From Bombardia bombarda (Eukaryota; Ascomycota; Sordariomycetes; Sordariales; Lasiosphaeriaceae): 64,000 nt of DNA. The stretch spans positions 558,001 through 622,000 of the forward strand of contig JAULSR010000009.1 in assembly GCA_030512295.1 (NCBI GenBank), read 5' to 3'. Every line of letters starts with the position of its first letter. Position 1 is the stretch's first letter. A model generated the notes under the pieces. It did no database searches. It saw only the letters and a program-made list of their open reading frames with translations, and was not told where the DNA came from. Shown piece after piece: positions 48,643 to 59,319 of this stretch. The position numbers were made by a program, and so were the translations under genes.

Positions 48643-49276
48643 AGCTGTCAGGTGGGCCTGAGGGGTGGTGCAGAGGCCAAGCCGGAAATTAAAAAAAAAA
48701 TAAAAAAAAAAAAAAAATAAATAAATAAAAAATAATAAAAAAAAAAAAAAAAAAAAGAGACCAGACTACAGTGGACGGTTGTTTCAGCCGAGGAATTCTT
48801 TTCTTTCTTGTTTCAAACGTATCGGTTTGAGAGATTATGAAGTCGCTAGCAAGAGACTAGATTGGATAGACCTATGCGTAGTGTTATTCCAGTGTTGTTC
48901 CTCTACAGCGAGCATAGAATTCATCTTGATTTTGTGGAGTGATCGGATGGGAGTGAATGATGACAAATGAAGGAAAGATGCCAGGTGATGCTTGGGCCAA
49001 TTGTAGCGCACCTGCCACCCGGTTCCTGTCGCCCATTCACAGACAGCGGCCGCAGTCCGCTCGGATCCGCCAAAGGGACCCGTCGTTTCGTTGCAACAGC
49101 TCAGTGTCAGATTCCCTCTTACGCAACGCCGATTCCTGGAGCACGGCTAGATGCCGCGAGCTGAGGATGGGGAACAGTTATTTACCCTCTTCTCCTCATA
49201 TTGACTCCTCCGACAAAGTCGTCGTCTTCCTTTCTCCATCTCCCCAAGCCAAACACCTCCAGCTGATTGTCACACC
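48643..49276. other. Intergenic region between paralogs
   Basis: Carries an A-rich tract (48691-48756) soon after the first paralog's stop. The rest has no gene and leads into the 5' leader of the second paralog (CT-rich near 49,190-49,275). Confidence 0.6.
48691..48756. repeat. A-rich tract (poly-A with few T)
   Basis: 66 bases made only of A with scattered T (taaataaataaa in the middle), starting 48 bases after the stop codon of the gene at 47758. It may be a slippage tract or the remnant of a poly(A) tail. Confidence 0.9.
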
Positions 49277-49632
49277 ATGGCGACCGACCACAACTCCACT
49301 CAGCAGAAACCCCAAGGCGTGCGCTTCCTTCCCGCCGACAGCCACCACAAAAACCACCTCCGCTTCTTCGAAGTAGGCGAGTCCCTTAACCTCGACGCCT
49401 ATCGCAAAGACCACCTGGATGGCCAGCCAATACATCACGCTGAGGTTGTGCATTCAAAATGCCTGTTGTTCGACCACCACTCTGGCTCCGGCCACGACAA
49501 TGGGAGATTCGTTGTCCTCGCATCTCGCTCCTGCTCCGACACCGACCAGGACGGCAATGTGACGACGCAAGAAGACGATCGTAAAGTCTTCACTCACGAA
49601 GCCCATAGCAGCAGAAGCAGCAGAAGCAGCAG

Positions 49633-49664
<32 letters not shown>

Positions 49665-50905
49665 CCACCACAACCAGCATTACTCACCGCGTCCACTTCG
49701 CCGACTACACACGCTTCCGCGTCCTCGGCAAAGACGACGACGTCGTGTCCCTCGCCTTTATCGACAACTGCGGCGCAAACACCGGCTCCCCCAATTCCAA
49801 GTCGACCATTTCCTCGTCTGGGCGGAAATATTCCCTCCGCGTCGGGGTCGGCAATACCCTCTCACACAGCTCCACTGCCAACAACACCGATAACAACTTC
49901 ATCACGCTTGAATCATTCCACCCCGACAGCTGCAATCGCTTCCGCCTCGTGTGCACCATGGGCCGCCGCCCCAGGATGGAGAGCTTCCCTCTGACGCTGG
50001 TCGAGACAATCACCGGCTACAGCGTCGATGTCGGGCAGCTAGAGATAGCACGAGAGAGTGGTGGTGCAGAAGGACCATTGTCGTGTCGGATTGTGCCGTC
50101 ACGGGACGGCGGTCAAGACAGCTGTCCGCCTAAGCTGCTGCAGTGCAAGAAGACCAACCCGTTCAGCGTGCTGCCGTGTGTGTATCAGTCGTTTCACGTT
50201 GTGCTGCGGAAAAGACCTGCGTTTATGGAGGCAGGTGTTGCAGCAGTGTGGAAGAAACGGGAGGCCGAGGCGGAAATGTCAAGGACGAGAAAGATAGAAG
50301 AGGAGGCAGCGAGGGCCAAAGCTTTGCGCCGCGAGACAGCAAGGAGCAAGGCCGTTGACGACGCCGAGGAGGAGGAATGGCGCCAATCCCAAGCTCGAGC
50401 TGGACAGCAGCCTCAACAGCAACAAGGAGCTTCTGGGGACAATCACGATGACGACCTTGAACTTGAACTGGCAGCGAGGAAGGCGAGAGATAATGCCATC
50501 AAGGCCATCAAGTTGGCGGCCATAAAGTTGGAGGAGGTCGATCGTATCGAGAGAGCGAGGAGTCGCAGACGAAGCATTGGCTCTCGGCCGCCCGAAGGAC
50601 AGACCTTGTACGATCGGCTTGAGAAGGAGGATAGCGTCATCATGTCGAATCCAGGGAATCTGGCGCGGGCACGAACGCAGCAGTCTGATAACAGCTTCAG
50701 TGCTAGACTCGCCAGGAAGAGACAGCGCAGTCTGGACAATCAAAACGACAAGGCTCGGCCCCGAACGTCTTCAGATGCTCACACTCGGAATGCCCAACAT
50801 CGGTTGTCCATGGACACCAAAGAGAAGCGAAATCCTCTGGACAGCGAACGAAGGAGATGGTCGACTACGTGTTATGCACACACGGATGGAGCTCAGAGGC
50901 CGTAG
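49277..50905 (+). CDS. Unrecognised protein with coiled-coil tail, second paralog
   Basis: Single-exon gene of 542 aa, ATG at 49277 (caccATGG). Residues 1-320 share an ordered set of blocks with the neighbour at 47758: VGESLNLDA, SKCLLF (60), HFADYTRF (140), DVVSLAFID (155), NFITLESFH (207), and a C-terminal block ending FHVVLRKRPAF (306). This indicates duplication and divergence. A poly-Ser/Arg insert (SSRSSRSSRSSSSSS, about 111-129) encoded by an AGC-rich microsatellite splits the first and second blocks. Residues 320-542 are absent from the neighbour: a charged helical region rich in Arg, Glu, Lys and Ala (coiled coil about 325-365 and 395-440), then basic low-complexity sequence. No signal peptide or membrane helix. 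Function unknown; the tail suggests protein or nucleic-acid contacts. Confidence 0.75.
49606..49661. repeat. AGC-type coding microsatellite
   Basis: Runs of agc with interspersed aga inside the gene at 49277, encoding Ser with periodic Arg. In-frame length changes would alter only the insert. Confidence 0.85.
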
Positions 50906-52225
50906 CTAGGGTTGTTTGTGCAGAAGCACTACTGGTGAGTGGACTATACCATCTGTTGGTCCGCGGTACGGCTGGGATCGCACGGGATATTATTTGCACG
51001 CGTCTGGTCAACGCATCTCTCTTTTGTATTGGCCATGTTTATGGAGATGGGGTGTACTTTTTCACCGCGGATCACGGAACGAATTGGATGGTCAACCGCG
51101 TTTCCTTTGTCTAACCCTGTGCCTTTTCACACTCCAGCATGCGGGTTGTCATAATCATTATAAGCTATTCAGCAAAGACTTCCCCACCATCTATCGCCAT
51201 CCTCAGACCTGATATCCTATCAGCTGCGGGTGAAACCTAGACCAGTGATACCAACGATCCATGTGCCCCTTGGTCCCCCAACCCCACGACGCTATAACAC
51301 TCGATAATATTGATCACTAACATCTTGCTTGGCCTTTTCAGGAACAGCTCTGTCCCACCTTCCATAACCCTTTTCCACGACATTGCTCGAGAACTACCGA
51401 GCACTCCATCAAGAGTCAGGCCTGCTGAGAAGAAGCCCACGCGCAAGAACGAGAAGACCCCAGCCAACCACAACTCATGCCTCCACACCATTCATGGCAC
51501 CAATGCTGCCAAGATCCGGGGCGACCTAGTAAGACGCGCCAACCGCGGCAGTTCGTCGTCGAGGCAGGTGGTGAACCTTGTCGTCGGGAGAGGTTACCCA
51601 TACCCACCTGTCACCGCAGCGAACTTTGATAGCATCAATGCACGCGCCGTAGGTGCGCGGTTGTGACAGATTTTCTACCCACCCATCCATCCACTGTTTC
51701 TTTCTTTTCAGCCTTTAATCAATGGGCTGGTGCCGCCGGCCCTAATCTGGGCTGGGGGGATGAAGTCGACAACCCGTTGATGGGTTCCCCGCATACCTAC
51801 TACCACCTGCATGCCCGTCTTCCATGTCTGCGGACCAGGCTTGGCATCTCCAACTCCCAAACACTTGCCTGGAAATACAACAACAGCCTGAAACGTTGCC
51901 TATCTTCTCCTCAGCAACTGGGGTTTATTTCCCCTTCTCCGCATCATCAGCGGGATGTGCGTTTTTTTTTTTTTTTTTTTTTTTTTTGCCAAGAGCTGCA
52001 TTTCGGCATTTCGGGGTGAACAGGGGTCAGGGGAGGGCCAGGATAGATTGCACGGGCATGCAATCTGCACGAGAGGGGACTATATGTAGCTGGGTATTTC
52101 TTTTCTGGAATGCAGAGAAAGAGGACTTGTCTCGTCTGGATGAGGTTACCTTCTTTACCTCTCTATTTCTCTTGTTCTCACGACTTGTCGTGGATCAGAA
52201 CGCACCTACAAACATTAAGAGAAAA
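50906..52225. other. Intergenic region upstream of sugar transporter
   Basis: A plus-strand open frame at 51310-51666 (118 codons, ending ..NSINARAVGARL-like sequence, rich in Arg/Asn/Ser) has no recognisable domain and is not called as a gene. T26 at 51962-51987 lies about 240 bp before the transporter ATG. Confidence 0.45.
51962..51987. repeat. T26 homopolymer
   Basis: Twenty-six T in a row in the transporter's upstream region; a poly(dA:dT) tract that could exclude nucleosomes. Confidence 0.92.
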
Positions 52226-54055
52226 ATGGCGACAGTATCCGGCGAAAGGTGGCAAGACCACTGGAAGTGCTTCGTTGCCTGCGGTATCATTGTCCTCTCG
52301 CCCTTTCAGTATGGCGTCGACTTTGGTCTCATTGGCGGGTTGCAAGCCATGCCCGGCTTTCTGAGGGTATTTTCATTCGCATATTCACGTGCCCCAGGCC
52401 CGATTGCTAAGAGCATACCTGTTCTTCTAGATCTACGGGTACCGCGCCCCCGAACTCCCTTCCGGCTGGAACCTCGGCACAACACGCCAGCAGCTCATCT
52501 CTTCCCTCATGACCCTCGGCGCCTTCATCAGCTCGGGAACGGCCGGCATTGTCGCGACAAAAGTCAGCCGGCGCTACTGTCTCTGGGCCGCCTGTCTGCT
52601 CTGCGTCGTCTCCAACATCATCATGATGGCCACCGAGGACATCGGCGCCCTCTACGCCGGTCGTTTTCTCATCGGCCTGGCCAACGGCTACTTCATGACC
52701 TTTTCTCAGCTCTACATCCAGGAGAGCAGCCCGGCCAAGTACCGCGGGTGGTTCCTGACCATCTTTCAGTTCTTTACCTCTTTCGTATGTTCAACCCTGT
52801 GCCGCCCCCCATCCAATCTTTCGGGGTCCACATGCTTGAGACTGACCACGGCCAAAAGGGCACCCTGATCGGCACCATCATCGACTGGGCCACCGCGGCC
52901 CGTCCCGACAAATCCTCGTACCTCATCCCCCTCGGCATCATCTACGTCGTCCCCATCTTCATGACCATCGCAATGGCCTTCATCCCCGAGTCCCCCCGCT
53001 GGCTCATCCACCGCGGCCGCTACGACGACGGCGTCGCATCCCTCCGCTGGCTGCGCCCCAGGGGCGCCCCCGTCGTCGACGAGGCCAACGAGATCCGCGC
53101 CGCCATCGACCGCGAGATCGAGCTGGGCAGCAGCATCTCCGTCATGGACATGTTCACCAACCCCATCGACCGCCGCCGGACGGCGCTGTCGGTGTGCTCC
53201 GTCACGCTTCAGGCGGCGAGCGGGAGCATGTTCATCATTGCGTACAAGGCGTATTTCCTGACCATGGCAAAAGTGGCGGATCCGTTTGCCATGAGCAACG
53301 TCCTCAGCACGATGAGCATCTTGGCCATTCTGTTCAACAGCCTGATCGTGGTGCGGTGGGGGCTGAGGAGGAACATTCTGATGACGGGGCTGGGCGTTTG
53401 CGGCGTCCTGCAGCTGATTATTGCGGTATGCTATGACAAGAAGCCGGGGGAGCCGTCGACGGGTACGGTGCTGGTGAGCTTGACGTGCTTGTACATGATG
53501 AGCTACAACGTGGGTCTCCCCTATGCCAGAGAAAGAAGGGAAAAGCCAAGTCTAATTGATCTTTTTTTTTTTCCAGGGCATGATCTCTTCATACGCATGG
53601 CTCGCGGGCGGCGAGATTCCCTCGCAGCGGCTGCGCAGCTACACCTTTGGCATGGCGGCGGCCGTCGGCTTCTTCTTTGCCTGGATCACCACCTTCACGG
53701 CCCCTTACTTCATCAACCCATCCTCGCTCAACTGGGGCCCCAAGTACGGCTACATCTGGTTCCCGTCCTGCGTTGTCGCCTTGCTCTGGGTGTTCTTCTT
53801 CCTGCCCGAGACCAAGGGGCGGACGCTGGAGGAGATTGATGAGATGGTATGTCGACTTTCGGCTCGCGGCTCGAATTGGTATTGGTATTGGTATTGGTGG
53901 AAATATTTGGAAATAGGCTAATATCGTGTGAACAGTTTGAGGCGAGAATCCCGGCCCGCAAGTTCCGCACCTACGTCTGCGTTGGCCATGTCGTCCCGGA
54001 GCACAAGAAAGTGGATGAAAGGCCACACTCTGCTTCGGAGAACGAAAAGGTATGA
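52226..54055 (+). CDS. MFS sugar transporter
   Basis: Plasma-membrane sugar permease of the major facilitator superfamily, sugar-porter type. Five exons (52226-52366, 52431-52784, 52859-53509, 53577-53846, 53936-54055), all joined in phase 0, with introns of 64, 74, 67 and 89 nt, encode 511 aa with about 12 hydrophobic segments. Family signatures: QYGVDFGLIGGLQAMPGF in helix 1, GRFLIGLANGYFMTFSQLYI, PAKYRGW, the central loop motif PESPRWLIHRGR, and PETKGRTLEEID at the end of the membrane region. The C-terminal tail (FEARIPARKFRTYVCVG..) is cytosolic. Sequence style resembles fungal hexose and alpha-glucoside permeases; substrate cannot be assigned. The upstream 134 codons in the same frame, before 52226, are leader sequence and not part of the protein. 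The last intron contains a (ggtatt)n repeat near 53,877-53,895. Confidence 0.93.
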
Positions 54056-54437
54056 TGTTGGACTGTTGCTTTGATCCGGGAATTTTGGCTGACTATTAGG
54101 GAATTTAGGCGAATGCCGAAATTCACCATGACGAACAAAAGGTTTAGAGATAGGTGTGTTTGTAAGGGGTTGATCATGGTGGAGGACGGAATGGATATCA
54201 CAAGTAAGTAATTTCATTACATGTACTATTCGAGCAGGGTGCAAGAGCTTGGATTGACAACATCTCCCTCGGGTAGCAAATATTGGGGACGGGTAGCCGT
54301 TGTAGCATAATAATACCATTGACACATCATCCCGATCTCAGCCTTTGTGCACATGTTGTAATTGTAAACATGGAATAAGGTAGATGAAGCGAGGTGACAT
54401 GCACTGAATCTGGAACATACTATGAAAGGGGATACAG
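54056..54437. other. Intergenic region
   Basis: 3' flanks of the transporter and of the ankyrin-like remnant (minus). No gene seen. Confidence 0.5.
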
Positions 54438-55483
54438 CTATACAGCTAAAACGGAGGGGCTGGGTCCGAGAAACGGGCAAAATGAACAGACGAAGCAGGC
54501 AGGTGTTTCGGCGATAAAAGAACAACCATTGGCGATTAGCCTAGTAGAACTGGTACTTTTGGCGTGGGAATTCAACGGCAGTTCATTAATCGCCGATTGG
54601 CCCTCCTCTTGTCTCGCGGGTATGTTTATCCAGGTGACATTGGTAGTTGGATTGTGGCTGGGAATTATAGGCATAAAACCCGTCTCGTCGGGCTCGCATA
54701 CCTTTTCGGGAAACATGTCAAATAGCTTCTTTAGCAGCTCCGTATCCCGCAGCCGATGTTCCACTACAAATTATCTGTGGCCAAACAGCATCATCGTCCA
54801 TGCCGCCTTGTCCTTGTTGCTCTCGAACCTGACCCCCCCATAACTAGCCAGCCAGTCCAGGGCGTCCAGTATTCTACGGTCCCGGTCGCGCAGCCAGCTG
54901 GATACCAGTTGCCCCGTCATTGTGATCTTGGTATCCGGATGCTTGTCAAATGCATACTGTTTCTGCGCCTCAGTGCAGTTATCCAAGATGACTTTTGCTG
55001 TCTCGAGGCTCCCAGCAACCAGTGCATGGGTGAGCGGCGAGGCTCTACCGTTTTCGACGTGCATGCCTGCGACAGCTCCTAAAGATATAAGGAGCGTCAC
55101 GAACCGTGGGTCCTGCTGGTAGTATTCTAGATACCACTGCCAGTTGCGGAAAATGCGTCAAGAGAATTCTAAAGCATGAGAATGACTTCGATTCCGGACC
55201 TTCATTCTGCATGGTACCCACAAGGAGTTGATGCAATAAATCAACCATATTTTTGCTGTTGGAGGCTGGACTGTTGCTGCTGTTCAATGGGCAGCACCCT
55301 ATCGCGGTCGACATCAAAGGATGCGCCAGCAATGTCTGGCCTCTCTAGCTGCAGCTGAAGCAGTTGTGCCAACATGCTGGGAGTATGGAATCGCGCACAG
55401 CAACACAGAAGCCTCCGGTAGTCGGATACTACGACACCATTCTCAACGTGCAATTGCAGAAGCCGTTCAAAATAGGCTCGCAT
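54438..55483 (-). pseudogene. Decayed ankyrin-like gene remnant
   Basis: Protein-like sequence is spread over different frames on the minus strand. The largest piece (to 55100) reads ..DPRFVTLLISLGAVAGMHVE.., then ASPLTHALVAGSLETAKVIL, a helical-repeat, ankyrin-like pattern. It stops at an in-frame TAA (54771-54773), after which the same frame resumes with ..VVEHRLRDTELLKKLFDMFP for over 100 codons. TAA could come from CAA by one C-to-T change. Upstream, a separate frame (55241-55483) gives RLLQLHVENGVVVSDYRRLL and LAQLLQLQLERPDI, ending at a stop with no obvious clean splice to the next piece. I read this as a broken gene rather than an intact multi-exon one, but an intron-rich intact gene with one nonsense change cannot be excluded. 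Identity as ankyrin is tentative. Confidence 0.5.
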
Positions 55484-55623
55484 GTCGAACGCCCATGCCC
55501 AGCTCAGAGCAGTGCTCGACTTAGGTGAGTCGGCGGCCGGAAAGCAGGGCGTTGAAGTGCGATGGTCATATGATCTAGACTAGTGAGGTCGGCCGCCACA
55601 CCGATAGCACTCGCCAGCCAAAG

Positions 55624-56085
55624 ATGCCGCTTGCAGATACGCTGCGAGATCCGTACATCACGGGATTTGATAGCGCCAGAGAGGTGGGTGCGGAGTCGCC
55701 GGGGTACAGGCCGACGGGGGCTGGACCGGTGGATTACTGCTACCATCCTGATGTTGTGAAGAGTGGGTCAACCAAGAAGACCGACCTGTACAGCTTTGGC
55801 GTGTTGCTGTTGGAACTCGCGTACTGGCGGCCGCTGAGGGGGAAGGTTGAGAAGGCACGGGCGACGGGGTCGTTGCAGGAGATTGGGGCGTTGTTTGTAA
55901 AGGCCGCCAAGGAGCAGCTGCCGGCCATGGCGGGTGCGATTTATGCCGGGGTTGTGGAGTGGTGCTTAGATGGTGTTTTCAGTTTGGGGGACGAGTATGA
56001 AGATGGCAGCGGTGTGTGGGAGGGAGAGCTCGCCTGCGCAATGGGGGTGGAGGTAGTGGGGAGGTTGGAGGAGTGTAGAGCCTAG
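55624..56085 (+). pseudogene. Truncated protein-kinase C-lobe fragment
   Basis: A 153-codon open frame containing YCYHPDVV..TKKTDLYSFGVLLLELAYWRPLRG, the pattern of kinase subdomains VIII-IX (conserved Asp of DLYSFGV, and the YWRPL typical of fungal HeLo/prion-inhibition-linked kinases). The N-lobe, the VAIK lysine, the HRD loop and the DFG motif are all absent; upstream DNA holds no matching sequence in any frame that I can see. It is therefore a fragment, not a working kinase. Kinase domains of this sort often belong to fungal incompatibility or immune-like genes (general knowledge). Its neighbour on the other strand is the ankyrin-like remnant, so both may come from one decayed locus. Confidence 0.6.
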
Positions 56086-56122
56086 AGGGGCTCGCTGGAA
56101 ACAAAAGCCCGGTATGTTGATC

Positions 56123-56249
56123 CGTTTGTTTGTTTATTTGTTTTTGCTTATTTGTTTGTTTATTTTTTTTTTTGCTTATTTGTTAGTTTATTTGTTAGTT
56201 TATTTGTTAGTTTATTTGTTAGTTTATTTGTTTGTTTATTTGTTTGTTA
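56123..56249. repeat. T/G-rich minisatellite
   Basis: Tandem words tttatttgttag (about four clean copies at 56,178-56,228) flanked by tttgtttgttta units. Strongly strand-asymmetric (T/G on plus). Confidence 0.88.
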
Positions 56250-57182
56250 CACTCAACGTCCGGGACCGGGCCGCGAAGCGACCTCAATCTTGAGCCTGAG
56301 ACTTGCAAGGACGCACTGAGCCAGGAATAATATCTAGAGCTGAATACATAGGACACTGAAAACTGTACAGTGACTCAAGCGTCGTTCCGCGTTGTCGGCA
56401 GCGAGCCTGTGTATGTTAATCCGTGGCCCTTAGAAAACAGACATTTTGTCATGTGTAAGAAACGAGTGCAAGATGGTGATATGTCATAGCCATTCCAGCT
56501 CACGGATTTGTTATTTATTTCAAGGTTTGCGCGTGACAGAGATTGTTTTGTGCTGTGATCGAACCATTTGATAGGTGAATTTAAACTTTATAATGATAGA
56601 ATAATGAATGTGGGTGTGACGATGCAGCCAAGACGAGTTACAATCACGAATCGGAACGGCAAGCTGAAGCGACTGGACCTTATCATTGACATAAACATGT
56701 TACAGAGAATAAACCATTCTTTAAGCCTCGTTTTCAAAGAATGCAACAAATGGATATCTATTTGGCCGCCTCTGTCTGGTCCTCGCGTTGTTGATTTCGA
56801 GTGTTTTTTTGTGGGACGTGAGCTATTAAGGACGAGAGAATACAAACATACTTTCATGGAAATGGTTGGGGATTTATCTGAGGTTTATTTTTGCCTGTTT
56901 GGTCTCTAATATGTCAAGGGAAGTGTGGAATGTAGGTAGTGATAAAAGAAAAGTTTTAAGCAGTCACCAATCGGATATGTTTAGCCCGGGGTGTTGTTGT
57001 TTCTCATTCGACCGTTCATCACTTATTGGTTCCGTGGAATGTTCTTCCGGTGCGTTTGGTGGGTGTCGCCAGATCTTTTGACCATAAGTGTACCTTCCTT
57101 TTGTTGCTCGATAAAGTGCAACTCTTGTTTAGGTACATTGTTATACAGTAGATGACCAGACGCCATCGAAGGCCCTTGAATA

Positions 57183-57191
57183 GTATTTAAA
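57183..57191 (+). promoter_or_regulatory. TATTTAAAC core-promoter-like element
   Basis: Lies about 160 bp before the ATG at 57344. The same nine-base word occurs about 130 bp before the ATG at 59320, upstream of another member of the same local family. Confidence 0.45.
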
Positions 57192-57343
57192 CGTCCATCC
57201 CTCCCTGCTTTCTTTCCCTCATCATCCACCATCAAACGGAATGCACCATATCTTACCCGCACCGCTGAAGACGACACCCACAAGCCCAACCAAGACCCGA
57301 TAACCCCAGCTGCCCAACATACGAACACACAACCATCCAGACC

Positions 57344-57724
57344 ATGGCTCAGGAAGCAGGAGCAGCCGGACCTGGTAGAATCATTCCGATGGCGTGGAAA
57401 TGTGCCGAGTTCGGATGCAATAAAGTGAATCGGGTGAGGGAAGGTTCTATCAAGTTTGTGGGAGATCTCAGGTACCCATCATATGACCCATCATTTGAGT
57501 CAGAGTACATCAACCATTATTCTCCACACCAAGCCGCCGACGATACAGAATGCATCCATGTGACTACGTCCAAAAGATGTAGTGGAGGAATGTGTATCGT
57601 TCATCCAAAAGACGGGCGGTTCAAATACACTATAAGGGGCATTGAAATGGGCGATGTGGGGTGGTCCGAGGAGAGGGGGGACAGGGCCATGCAGGGAGTG
57701 TATGGTTCTACATTTTGGCGATGA
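57344..57724 (+). CDS. Cys-rich WKC-motif protein, cluster member 1
   Basis: Single-exon gene of 126 aa with no signal peptide. The N-terminal segment AWKCAEFGCNKVN matches VWKCVEMGCEKWN in the next gene (58136) and RWQCASGPCHDL in the third (59320), giving a C-x4-C core preceded by Trp. More Cys and His follow (ECIHVTTSKRCSGGMCIVH), which could form a small metal-binding knuckle. The rest is short and unlike the neighbours, so this may be a shortened family member. It opens a local three-gene cluster on one strand. Function unknown. Confidence 0.6.
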   Translation: MAQEAGAAGPGRIIPMAWKCAEFGCNKVNRVREGSIKFVGDLRYPSYDPSFESEYINHYSPHQAADDTECIHVTTSKRCSGGMCIVHPKDGRFKYTIRGIEMGDVGWSEERGDRAMQGVYGSTFWR

Positions 57725-58135
57725 TTTGTTTAATTTTCATAACTCAGTCATTACCTTACGTAATCAGAGACATCTATCTACCCTTGTTTTTCTATTTATT
57801 TTTACATCCCTGAAGGCTCATTGCCTACGTCGACCTTTCCCTCCTCAGTTGACCGGCTCGCTCCTACCAAGCATTTACTGACAATTGTCCCGTAATTTTG
57901 GGACAGCACGGATGACCAGATCAACGTACCTGCTTACCCAAAAGACCTTAGCCTGTCCAAAAAATTGCATCAAGAACCAAGTTTAGCGGGAGAAACGCTG
58001 GTCATCTCAACAGCCAGACATTCATCATTCTACACGTACTGCACCACATACTCCAAACAGACTTCACTTTAAGACATAATTATAGATCACTCAGTATCTC
58101 TCACGCAAGAAAACGAAGCAGAAATAACAGCCACC
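57725..58135. other. Intergenic spacer within Cys-rich cluster
   Basis: About 410 bp holding the 3' flank of member 1 and the promoter and CA-rich leader of member 2. No gene seen. Confidence 0.6.
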
Positions 58136-58963
58136 ATGAACCATCAGCCCCCAGACCTAGAAAACGTCCATCCGACGGTGTGGAAATGCGTCGAGATGGG
58201 GTGTGAAAAATGGAATGACCTGCCAGCAACATGCATCCAAAGAGCTGATCCACATCTTGGTTACTGTCTGTTTGACAAAGGGTTTATCGATCGCACACCT
58301 CCTGATTCATGCGGCCATCCAATCAGAAGCACATCCTCCCTAGCTTCATCAGTCCTAGGCGCCAAGCATACAGACATCAGACTCGCGAGCGGCTTGAACC
58401 AGAACTGCGCGCGCCTAGTCCCAGCTCTGCGGGTCCCTTGCGAAGATCATGCCGCAACAGAGCACTGCCACGACTGCGTTGTCGCGAACGCCTTCCTCGA
58501 ACCCCTCACACGCTTCGACAAGACGTTTCTCGAGATGCTCAAGCAACAGCCAAGCGACGTCCAACTCGTCAAGAAACTCCCCGTCGGGGCGCTGCGAGAT
58601 CATATGGAGGCCTATAACCGGAAGGTGAGACCGTACGCCACTACTACGAATGAAGCTGTGGCGCTGCCTCTCCGTATTTTTGGGAAATATTTCATGGAGT
58701 TACATGTAGACCGTAAGTGGCTCGAAGTAAGAGTGAATGCGGATGGCACACCGCTCATAAATTCTGAAACGCGTCACGAAGCTGGAAAGATTAAAGAGCA
58801 GTGTGATCTTCTCAACTCGTTGCGCAAGGAATTACGTTTTGAGGAAATGGTGGATTATGCGCACCTCCTGACAGCTGACAAATTGGAAGAGGAATGGGGT
58901 GTGATTCTGCCTGAGAGGGTGCTGGAGGACTGCATAGCTTTCGTTATTTCGAAGGGCGGATAG
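58136..58963 (+). CDS. Cys/His-rich protein, cluster member 2 (longest)
   Basis: Single-exon gene of 275 aa, ATG at 58136 in the context ccaccATGA. The N-terminal half is Cys-rich: VWKCVEMGCEKWND, C34, C44, C59 (DSCGHPI), then HTDIRLASGLNQNCARLVP and PCEDHAATEHCHDCVVANAF, a C..H..C..C arrangement that could bind zinc. The C-terminal half (about 135-275) is charged and helical (KQQPSDVQLVKKLP, EQCDLLNSLRKELRFEEM) with no membrane segment. The HTDIRLASGLN..PCEDHA..C.DCVV.N..EPL stretch is clearly repeated in the third member (THIKLAGGLN..PCHDAA..CANCVVVNKHHEPL), so it is the family core. I do not recognise the family. No signal peptide, so probably intracellular. Confidence 0.75.
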   Translation: MNHQPPDLENVHPTVWKCVEMGCEKWNDLPATCIQRADPHLGYCLFDKGFIDRTPPDSCGHPIRSTSSLASSVLGAKHTDIRLASGLNQNCARLVPALRVPCEDHAATEHCHDCVVANAFLEPLTRFDKTFLEMLKQQPSDVQLVKKLPVGALRDHMEAYNRKVRPYATTTNEAVALPLRIFGKYFMELHVDRKWLEVRVNADGTPLINSETRHEAGKIKEQCDLLNSLRKELRFEEMVDYAHLLTADKLEEEWGVILPERVLEDCIAFVISKGG

Positions 58964-59319
58964 GATGAGGCAGCGGGAATCAGCGCGGAGATCGGGAGTC
59001 ATATCTTGATGGGGATGAATAGATCTTTTGGGAAGCGATGGACTTGCTTTGTGAGGAGCGAATATTGTTATTACTCATTAGCGTCCATGACAATGACACT
59101 GGCTTAGTATTAGAGGTAAATATACATTGGCTTTTGGTGCGTCAGAGAGATCTTTATCTTGTTGCTGGTTGCCGAATGTATGTAGGAGATGTATTTAAAC
59201 CCCATTACCTTCCTACCCAATGATCTCTCCTGCGCTGACCAAAGCAATAGGAACAAAAGTTCCACACGATCATATACATACCTCAACAAGAGGGGGCCAC
59301 CGCCGCAGCAAGAAACATC
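58964..59319. other. Intergenic spacer within Cys-rich cluster
   Basis: Short region holding the 3' flank of member 2 and the promoter of member 3, including TATTTAAAC at about 59,190. Confidence 0.6.

Larger units (their letters stand above)
56086..57343. other. Intergenic region upstream of Cys-rich cluster
   Basis: Begins with a T/G-rich minisatellite (56123-56249). A 113-codon open frame at 56568-56909 has no recognisable domain and is not called. TATTTAAAC near 57,183 is the probable core promoter of the first cluster gene. Confidence 0.5.

Noticed and set aside
51310..51666. 118-codon plus-strand frame between paralog 2 and the sugar transporter
   Set aside because: No family recognised and no splice or promoter support; might be a remnant but cannot be called.
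51824..52225. Leader of 134 codons in frame with the sugar transporter
   Set aside because: Translates a T26 run to poly-Phe and low-complexity sequence; the transporter's conserved start is at 52226.
56568..56909. 113-codon frame left of the Cys-rich cluster
   Set aside because: No domain, no similarity to the cluster genes, AT-rich chance frame likely.
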